64,000 bases of DNA from Candidatus Baltobacteraceae bacterium (GTDB lineage Bacteria > Vulcanimicrobiota > Vulcanimicrobiia > Vulcanimicrobiales > Vulcanimicrobiaceae), in the NCBI GenBank assembly GCA_036489885.1, contig DASXEW010000003.1, positions 496,001 to 560,000 of the forward strand, in the 5' to 3' direction. Below the pieces are notes generated by a model, which had not been told where the DNA came from, did not search any database, and saw only the letters and a list, made by a program, of their open reading frames with translations. Numbering within the stretch: the stretch's first letter is position 1; every line of letters begins with the position of its first letter. Positions 58,693 through 64,000 of the stretch are shown here, in pieces. The position numbers and the translations under genes were made by a program.

Positions 58693-59215
58693 ATTCTTCG
58701 TCCGGCTCGGGATCGGGTCGTATTGCAAGATACGTCACGACATCCCACGCGTTACGTATGCCGATGAAGACGAGAAGAAACGTTGCGCCCGCAAGCGCGA
58801 ACAGTACGATTCTCGTGAAATGCGCCAGGAGCAATCCGGATACGAGAGTCACCACGTACGCAACGCACGGTAGGATTGAGTAGAAAATCCAGTCGTCGAT
58901 TTCCGCGCGATACGACGTGAGGCCCCACGTCCTCAACGCGATGCGAGCGATGTAGACCGTACCCACGAGCCCGAGCAATGCGATTGCAATCCCGGGAACC
59001 CACAACGAGTGCCATGGCGCGAGCGCGATTCCAGAGATGAGGAGCGCCGCGCAAAAATGGTAGACGGTCGGCGTACTAAATGTCGATAGGCCATCTTCGG
59101 GTCTTGGCCTGCTTCGAATCGAGTCCGTAACAAGCGTGATGACGACGAACATTAAGCCCGTCAGCGCGGCGGCCGACGAGCCCATCATCACGTAAAAGTT
59201 AGACCACTCGCTGAT
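58655..59215 (-). CDS. Small membrane protein in the NHEJ operon, possible ATC start
   Basis: A protein with four hydrophobic helices (SAAALTGLMFVVITLVTD, FCAALLISGIALAPWHSLWV, GIAIALLGLVGTVYIARIAL, FYSILPCVAYVVTLVSGLLLA) and an acidic Ser-rich tail. The usual N-terminus of such proteins, SEWSNFYVMMGSSAAALTG, begins at an ATC (complement 59213-59215) three bases after the Ku stop, with no ATG, GTG or TTG between; the GTG at 59191 would cut it inside the first helix region. I give the longer form. It follows Ku closely on the same strand. Its role is unknown, and it may just share the transcript. Confidence 0.72.
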   Translation of the reverse strand: MSEWSNFYVMMGSSAAALTGLMFVVITLVTDSIRSRPRPEDGLSTFSTPTVYHFCAALLISGIALAPWHSLWVPGIAIALLGLVGTVYIARIALRTWGLTSYRAEIDDWIFYSILPCVAYVVTLVSGLLLAHFTRIVLFALAGATFLLVFIGIRNAWDVVTYLAIRPDPEPDEESTSASGSESAKA

Positions 59216-59218
59216 TGG

Positions 59219-60070
59219 CTACGCTGCCGAACGCTTGCGCGTTTTCTTGGCGCCGTTCTTCTTGCGTGCAATCGAGGCACCGCGGCCCTTTTTCGATTCC
59301 TCGATGCTGCGCTGCAGTACGTCCATGAGGTTGACGACGTTCGTTGCTTCGGGGGCTTTGGCGCGCGACGCGGGAATCGCCTTGCCCTTGGCGCGCGCTT
59401 CGACGAGCGCCAACAATTTCTCACGATACGTGTCCTCGAAGACTTCCGGCTTGAATTCCGAGGTCATCGTGTCGATCAGCAGTTTCGCGACCTTCATCTC
59501 AGTCGCCGGAACCTCGGCTTTGAGGGGAGGAAATGCGAAGTCCGATTGGTCGACGAGCTCCTCGTTGAAGTGCATCAGCTCGAGGACGAGGGCATCGCCG
59601 TTCGGCTTGACGGCCGCCAGATGCTCGCGATTGCGCAGCACGACTTTCGCGATGCCGACTTTGTTCGCGTCGCGCAGCGCATCGCGCAAGAGCGCGTAGG
59701 CGTGGCTTCCTTTCTTCTCCGGTTCGAGATAGTACGGCGTGTCGAAGAACATTGGGTTAATCTCGTCGAGATCGCAGAATTGCACGATGTCGACGGATTG
59801 CGTGTTCTCGGCGTCCAGACGCTTGAGCTCGTCATCACTGAACGTCACCCACTCGCCCTTTTCGTACTCGTAGCCGCGCACAATCTCGCTGCGGGGGACT
59901 TCTTTGTCTTCGCGTTCGCAAAACGTGCGATAGCGAATGCGCGAATCATCTTTCTTGTGGATGAAGTTGAAGCTAATATCGCTCGAGCGCGAGCGCACGG
60001 CGGTGAAGAGCTTCACCGGGATCGTGACGAGCCCGAAATTTATAGCGCCCGACCAAATTGCGTGTGCCAC
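59219..60070 (-). CDS. ku: Ku protein (NHEJ)
   Basis: A 283-residue bacterial Ku homodimer subunit, which rings DNA ends and recruits LigD. The N-terminus AHAIWSGAINFGLVTIPVKLFTAV and the FCDLDEINPMFFDTPYYLEPEKKGSHAYALLRDALRDANK block are characteristic. The C-terminal ~40 residues are lysine-rich (KGRGASIARKKNGAKKTRKRSA), the extension associated with DNA binding. It lies four bases downstream of the polymerase gene in a ligase-polymerase-Ku operon. Confidence 0.97.
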   Translation of the reverse strand: MAHAIWSGAINFGLVTIPVKLFTAVRSRSSDISFNFIHKKDDSRIRYRTFCEREDKEVPRSEIVRGYEYEKGEWVTFSDDELKRLDAENTQSVDIVQFCDLDEINPMFFDTPYYLEPEKKGSHAYALLRDALRDANKVGIAKVVLRNREHLAAVKPNGDALVLELMHFNEELVDQSDFAFPPLKAEVPATEMKVAKLLIDTMTSEFKPEVFEDTYREKLLALVEARAKGKAIPASRAKAPEATNVVNLMDVLQRSIEESKKGRGASIARKKNGAKKTRKRSAA

Positions 60071-60073
60071 CGT

Positions 60074-61027
60074 TTACCCCCAGAGCTTGCGTGCTTTTTG
60101 AAGCGCCCGTTCCAGGCGCTGTCCGCGCCATTGTCCCTTCCAGGCGTCGCCGTCTTTCCGGAGGAGCGCCGGCACCGTTTCGAGATTCCAACGTTCCCAT
60201 TCTTTTGATGGATCCGGGACGCGCTTCTTGCGAAGCTTCTCGACCTGCGGCCAAGTCAGCGGGAACGAGACCGGAGCCCCATCCCGTGCTCGCACCGCGA
60301 ACGGCGGCACCAGCGTCTTTCCCCGGCCGACCTGGACATAGTCGAGATAGACCGTACCGGAAGGACGTCTGCGCACCGACCTTTCGAGCGTTGTCGTCTC
60401 CGGGGCCTGTTCGTGGATGCGGCGTCCGAGCAGCTCCGAGAAACCCTTGATGATCTCGTAGTCATAGCGGGGTTCGAGCGGGACGATGACGTGCAGACCG
60501 CTACCGCCCGTCGTCTTTACCAGCGCCCGCAGGCCGATCGACTCGACGGTGTCGCGAAAGAGCAGCGCGACGCTGCACAGTGTAGCCAGCGTACAATCGT
60601 CGCCGCGATCGAGATCGACCAAGAGAAAATCCGGGTGATCGAGTTTGGGTTCGCGCGACGTCCAAACGTGCAGCGTGATCGCGGCGAGATTCGCAACGTA
60701 CGCAAGCGTCGCTTCATCGTTGCATAACATGAACTCGACCTTACCGGTGCGTCCGTACTCGGCTTGCACGTGGACGGTTGGAACCCAATCCGGAAGACCT
60801 TTGGGAATCTGCTTCTCCCACCATCCGGGCTTGTCAACGCCGTTCGGATAACGTTCGAGCGTCAGCGGTCGGCCTTTCGTGTACGGCAGAATATAGGGCG
60901 CGACCGCGCGATAGTACGCGATCAGCTGACCCTTCGTGATCTTGTCTTTTGGAAAGATCACTTTGTCCAGATTGGTAACCGCAAGCGTGCGGCCGTCGAC
61001 CGCGAGCGCGGTCTTGACGCTGGCTAT
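60074..61027 (-). CDS. ligD: LigD polymerase/primase (separate subunit), probable ATA start
   Basis: The NHEJ polymerase part of LigD, a primase-polymerase that fills gaps at broken ends. DFLLVDLDRGDD supplies the catalytic DxD, and LVKTTGGSGLHVIVPL and SGTVYLDYVQVGRGKTLVPPFAVRARDGAPVSFPLTW are hallmarks. The first canonical start is GTG at 60961, which cuts off VDGRTLAVTNLDKV, the family N-terminus. Upstream no ATG, GTG or TTG occurs, but ATA at complement 61025-61027 overlaps the ligase TAG (ATAG) and is preceded by GGAG seven bases away. The extended form has about 317 residues. In many bacteria this domain is part of one LigD chain; here it is its own gene. Confidence 0.93.
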   Translation of the reverse strand: MASVKTALAVDGRTLAVTNLDKVIFPKDKITKGQLIAYYRAVAPYILPYTKGRPLTLERYPNGVDKPGWWEKQIPKGLPDWVPTVHVQAEYGRTGKVEFMLCNDEATLAYVANLAAITLHVWTSREPKLDHPDFLLVDLDRGDDCTLATLCSVALLFRDTVESIGLRALVKTTGGSGLHVIVPLEPRYDYEIIKGFSELLGRRIHEQAPETTTLERSVRRRPSGTVYLDYVQVGRGKTLVPPFAVRARDGAPVSFPLTWPQVEKLRKKRVPDPSKEWERWNLETVPALLRKDGDAWKGQWRGQRLERALQKARKLWG

Positions 61028-62643
61028 GCGACCTCTCCGCGCGGAATCTCGGGCTCACGCACAACGGCCTTTGCATCTTTGTCTTCGCGCAAGCCCATGA
61101 ATGCAGGATGACGCAGACTCCCTTCATCCGTCCATTCCGTAAAGCGAACTTCGCAGAGGAGCTCCGGCGAAACCCAGTGCGCGGGTGCCGCGGATTTCGG
61201 CGGCGCCGTTGCAAACGGACACGTCTTTCGTTCGAGCTTCACCAAACGTTTGTGCAGCGACGCAAGCATCTTCGCATCGAATCCGGTCCCGACATGTCCG
61301 GCGTAGATCAGCTTCCCTTTTGCGTAATAGCCCACGATCAAGGCACCGAATCCTGAACGGCTGCCGCGCGGTTCGGTATATCCGCCGATCACGAACTCCT
61401 GACGCTTTTGCGTCTTGATCTTCAGCCACGTGCGCGTGCGGCGCCCCGATTCGTATTCCGAGTCGCGGCGCTTGGCCATGATGCCTTCGAGCCCGCGCTT
61501 CTCTGCAAGCGCAAAGAGCTTCTCGCCTTCGCCGATCACGTGCTTCGAATAGATTACGCGGTGTCCGTCGACGATCAAACCTTCGAGAATCTTCTTGCGC
61601 TCTTCGAGCGGAAGCGCGCGGAGGTCGCGTCCGTCGGCAAAGAGCACGTCGAAGGCCGCGTATGCGATCTCGCCCCCGCCCGCCGGCCGGCGCGGTCCAC
61701 GAATGCTTTCGATGCGATTTTGCAGTCGCTGAAATGACGCGCGGCCTTTGTCATCGAGCGCTACGATTTCACCGTCGACGATGATCGGCAGCGAGCGAAA
61801 TGCGTGTCCAATATCCTCAAGCTCGGGGAACTTACTCAAGAGATCCTTGGCGTTTCGCGACGTCAGTTTGACGGTGCCGTCCGCTTCGATCGTCGCCAAG
61901 GCGCGAAATCCGTCCCACTTGATCTCGAAGAGCCATTCGTCGTTGTCAAATGGCTCGTCGACCGCGGTCGCCAGCTGGATTCCGGATATTATGGGAAGTT
62001 TAACTGGCTTAAGAGGACGTTGTGACTTGCCTTTTTTAGGTGGACTTATCCACTTCTTCACAGAGGGGCTGTGAGCAATTTGCTCGATCGTTTTGTGGCT
62101 GATGACGCTTTTCGGCTGGTCGTCGACACTCCATTTTGGATCGACGTAACGATCTTTATCCTTGATCAGCAGCCACGGCTCGCCGCTTTCACCAGCGCGC
62201 GCACGTATTTTTACGAGCGTGAATTCGCCTTTGAGTTTGTGTCCGTGCAGGATGAATTTGATCTTGCCTTTTTTGATTTCTTTTGCGGGATCTTCGCCTT
62301 CCGCAAGCTCGTACGTCCCCTCGTCCCAAATAATGACGGGACCGGCGCCGTAATGTCCCTCCGGGATGATGCCTTCGAACTTGCGATATTCAAAGGGATG
62401 ATCCTCAACGTGCATCGCGAGACGCTTCTCGCCGATCTCGCGCGAGGGGCCCTTGGGAACCGCCCAGGATGCGAGCACGCCATTCGCTTCGAGACGGAAA
62501 TCGTAGTGCAAACGCGTCGCGTCGTGTTTCTGTATGACGAACACCAGCTTGCCGTGGCCCTTGCGAACCTTGCCGGCCGGCTCCGGCGTCGCCGTGAAAT
62601 CGCGCTTGCGGTTGTACTCCTTGAGCTGGGTGCTCTTGGGCAT
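61024..62643 (-). CDS. ligD: ATP-dependent DNA ligase with 3'-phosphoesterase domain (LigD type)
   Basis: A 539-residue NHEJ ligase. Residues about 20-165 are the 3'-phosphoesterase (FVIQKHDATRLHYDFRLEANGVLASWAVPKGPS, HVEDHPFEYRKFEGIIPEGHYGAGPVIIWDEG) with its His/Asp site. Residues about 225-520 are the ligase: FEIKWDGFRA carries the adenylated Lys, followed by DGEIVALDDKG, and the OB domain at the end. The ATG at 62643 starts MPKSTQLKEYNRKRDF; the frame above it is not family text. The gene is coupled to the polymerase gene (ATAG overlap). A 37-residue membrane peptide gene ends four bases upstream. Confidence 0.95.
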   Translation of the reverse strand: MPKSTQLKEYNRKRDFTATPEPAGKVRKGHGKLVFVIQKHDATRLHYDFRLEANGVLASWAVPKGPSREIGEKRLAMHVEDHPFEYRKFEGIIPEGHYGAGPVIIWDEGTYELAEGEDPAKEIKKGKIKFILHGHKLKGEFTLVKIRARAGESGEPWLLIKDKDRYVDPKWSVDDQPKSVISHKTIEQIAHSPSVKKWISPPKKGKSQRPLKPVKLPIISGIQLATAVDEPFDNDEWLFEIKWDGFRALATIEADGTVKLTSRNAKDLLSKFPELEDIGHAFRSLPIIVDGEIVALDDKGRASFQRLQNRIESIRGPRRPAGGGEIAYAAFDVLFADGRDLRALPLEERKKILEGLIVDGHRVIYSKHVIGEGEKLFALAEKRGLEGIMAKRRDSEYESGRRTRTWLKIKTQKRQEFVIGGYTEPRGSRSGFGALIVGYYAKGKLIYAGHVGTGFDAKMLASLHKRLVKLERKTCPFATAPPKSAAPAHWVSPELLCEVRFTEWTDEGSLRHPAFMGLREDKDAKAVVREPEIPRGEVA

Positions 62644-62647
62644 GGTC

Positions 62648-62761
62648 CTACTTACCCCACAAGGAGCCGTTGGAGTTCCACGGCTGCCAGACAAAGAGGC
62701 CGATCACGATGACGGCGATCGCGATCAGGACTGCCACATAGGCGGGACTGCGCTGTTGCAC
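62648..62761 (-). CDS. 37-residue single-pass membrane peptide
   Basis: A GTG at complement 62759-62761 opens 37 codons ending in TAG at 62648-62650, four bases before the ligase ATG. The product is MQQRSPA, one hydrophobic helix (YVAVLIAIAVIVIGLFVW) and a short polar end (QPWNSNGSLWGK). The frame has no stop for 15 codons above the GTG. The spacing to the ligase gene suggests translational coupling. It may be a true small protein or a leader peptide; the function is unknown. Confidence 0.5.
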   Translation of the reverse strand: MQQRSPAYVAVLIAIAVIVIGLFVWQPWNSNGSLWGK

Positions 62762-62802
62762 GCCCGGCGGTTTCGCCGCCGCATCGGCGAATACACGCCC
62801 CG

Positions 62803-63084
62803 ATGTGGGCTCTCATCGGAATCATCCTGGCGCTTGGCGGGGCGGCACTCGGTTTGGCGCGTAGCCGTACCGATAAGCCTGGGTATTTTGAAGCCGAAGT
62901 GTACACGCTTTCCGCGATCTCGCACCGGCGCTTCGCAACCGCGAGCCTGGCGTTCGCCGGCATTTTTGCTGTGCTCGGCGCGTTTCCGATTCTGCCGGTC
63001 TTCCCCGTCTTTGCGGCATATGTAATTCTCGCGGTTCTGTACGTCACGTCATTTGCGCGCGGCGCGCAGGGGGAGGACGAATGA
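62803..63084 (+). CDS. Small hypothetical membrane protein
   Basis: A 93-residue protein with helices at about residues 2-18 (ALIGIILALGGAALGLA), 45-62 (ATASLAFAGIFAVLGAF) and 65-84 (ILPVFPVFAAYVILAVLYVT), and a charged tail ending GEDE. It is not recognised. Its stop overlaps the ATG of the DUF255 gene (ATGA). It is divergent from the NHEJ operon. Confidence 0.75.
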   Translation: MWALIGIILALGGAALGLARSRTDKPGYFEAEVYTLSAISHRRFATASLAFAGIFAVLGAFPILPVFPVFAAYVILAVLYVTSFARGAQGEDE

Positions 63085-64000
63085 GTCACCATTTCAGCCC
63101 GCGCGCGAATCGCGCTTCCGAGATCGGTTGGATGGAGTGGGGCAGCGAAGCTTTCGAGCGCGCGGCATCGGCGAACCGCCCGATCCTGCTCGGCATCTCG
63201 GCGGTATGGTGCCACTGGTGCCACGTCATGGATGAGACGACGTATTCCGACGCGCGTGTGATCGACGTGATTCGCCAGCGCTACGTTCCGATTCGCGTCG
63301 ACAACGATCAGCGTCCCGATGTCAATGCGCGTTACAACATGGGCGGTTGGCCGACGACGGTATTTCTGTCGCCGAGCGGTGACATTCTTACCGGCGGGAC
63401 CTACATTCCGCCCGACGACTTCGTCGGGGTTCTCGAACAGGTCGCGGACATGTGGGCAAACGACCGCGAGGATCTCGAGCGGCGGATGCAAGCGGCGAAG
63501 CACACGCACGCGCACCCGCCTACGAAAATCGCACCGGATGCTCCGTCCACGATCGCGAGCGCGATCGTCGAAGGCTACGACGAGGAGTTCGCCGGTTTCG
63601 GAACGGCGCCGAAATTTCCGCAAAGCGACGCGCTGCGTTATTTGTTGCTACTCTATCGCCGCGACCGCGCCGCGGGCAAAGCTGATGAGCGTCTGTACGA
63701 CATCCTCGCGCGCACCGCGCTCGCAATGGCGCGCGGCGGAATGTACGACCACGTCGAAGGCGGTTTCTTCCGCTACTCGACGACACGCGATTGGTCGATC
63801 CCCCATTTCGAAAAGATGTCCGAGGATCACGCGGGCTTGCTGCGCTTCTATGCCGATCTGTATCGCGTCTCGGCGAATCCGCAATTTGCGCAAACACTGC
63901 GTTCTGCATTGCGCTGGCTACGCGGCACGCTACGCAATCCTGGGAATGCGCTCTTCGGCGGAAGCCAAGATGCCGACGAAGAGTATTTTTCGCTCGCGCT
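63081..64000 (+). CDS. DUF255 thioredoxin-like protein (YyaL/SSP411 family), 3' truncated by window
   Basis: ATG at 63081 opens a frame that runs off the window end (about 306 codons seen). The N-terminal domain is DUF255, a thioredoxin-fold: NRPILLGISAVWCHWCHVMDETTYSD with the CxxC (CHWC), then RVDNDQRPDVNARYNMGGWPTTVFLSPSG and GTYIPP. After it begins the long helical (six-hairpin-like) part (GTAPKFPQSDALRYLLLLY, GGMYDHVEGGFFRYSTTRDWSIPHFEKMSEDHAGLLRFYADLY). This is the YyaL / spermatogenesis-associated protein 20 family of about 650-700 residues, of uncertain function. It is coupled to the preceding gene by ATGA. Confidence 0.93.
   Translation, partial: MSHHFSPRANRASEIGWMEWGSEAFERAASANRPILLGISAVWCHWCHVMDETTYSDARVIDVIRQRYVPIRVDNDQRPDVNARYNMGGWPTTVFLSPSGDILTGGTYIPPDDFVGVLEQVADMWANDREDLERRMQAAKHTHAHPPTKIAPDAPSTIASAIVEGYDEEFAGFGTAPKFPQSDALRYLLLLYRRDRAAGKADERLYDILARTALAMARGGMYDHVEGGFFRYSTTRDWSIPHFEKMSEDHAGLLRFYADLYRVSANPQFAQTLRSALRWLRGTLRNPGNALFGGSQDADEEYFSLA

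Noticed and set aside
62652-63623. Long minus-strand ORF (323 codons) opposite the small membrane and DUF255 genes
   Set aside because: It is an Arg-rich antisense shadow of strong plus-strand genes (CHWC thioredoxin domain) and lacks any family text.
1-64000. CRISPR arrays, rRNA genes, prophage genes or insertion sequences
   Set aside because: No regular direct repeats with spacers, transposase or integrase motifs, or rRNA sequence were seen on reading.

Overview
The window is a gene-dense (almost no gap over 270 bases), clearly GC-rich stretch of a Gram-negative bacterial chromosome. An outer membrane is implied by lnt and an LptC-like gene, plus several lipoproteins. The mixture points to a deep-branching, soil-type lineage, possibly Candidatus Eremiobacterota (WPS-2): a single-chain 2-oxoglutarate dehydrogenase E2-E1, a Ku/LigD repair operon, lysine 2,3-aminomutase with diaminohexanoate dehydrogenase, many MFS pumps and glycine-rich NHL-type lipoproteins. 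This taxonomic guess is inference only.

Layout. 1-4.4 kb: lnt, lptC-like, a lipoprotein, a KGG stress protein, a D-aminoacylase and a BsuPI-domain protein. 4.3-13.4 kb (minus): coaE, an SRPBCC protein, ribosomal protein S1, mutM, DUF192, polA, an alpha-2-macroglobulin-like protein and a lipoprotein. 13.5-20.5 kb: small zinc-ribbon proteins, a gentisate dioxygenase fused to DUF5069, divergent FAH hydrolase, the pntAA-pntAB-pntB transhydrogenase operon, a mini-VOC gene and a frameshifted gene. 20.5-28 kb: MFS, amidohydrolase, enoyl-CoA hydratase, CoA-transferase, oligopeptide-binding protein, AlkA-like glycosylase, PEP mutase/isocitrate lyase family protein and a VOC relic. 28-31.5 kb: Lrp regulator, kdd, kamA and LOG. 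31.5-41 kb: LolA-like protein, small enzymes, the 1319-residue 2-oxoglutarate dehydrogenase, an adenylate cyclase and an HD-GYP response regulator. 41-46 kb: ArsR regulator, DHA2 pump, DctP, stress proteins and a relic of a second adenylate cyclase. 46-48.3 kb: unknown genes next to tRNA-Leu(CAG). 48.3-55.3 kb: MFS, methylisocitrate lyase-like, HtrA-like, PrpD-like, MFS, 2OG-Fe(II) oxygenase and VOC. 55.3-56.8 kb: a 44-residue membrane peptide, an ECF sigma factor and an alkyltransferase joined to a C-terminal Ada zinc domain. 56.9-64 kb: an NHL-type lipoprotein, the NHEJ operon (ligase/phosphoesterase, polymerase, Ku, membrane protein) and the start of a DUF255 thioredoxin-like gene.

Two observations stand out. 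First, several conserved genes (rpsA, mutM, the LigD polymerase, and less certainly two membrane proteins) have no ATG/GTG/TTG where the family N-terminus must begin, but do have ATC, ATT or ATA there, three of them behind good Shine-Dalgarno sequences. Second, an ECF sigma factor is translationally coupled to a protein carrying both Ada-type methyl acceptors but no DNA-binding domain, which suggests an alkylation-sensing circuit built on a sigma factor instead of an AraC domain.

No CRISPR array, rRNA, intact insertion sequence, prophage or origin was seen. Coordinates for genes too short for a standard ORF cut-off were worked out by hand.
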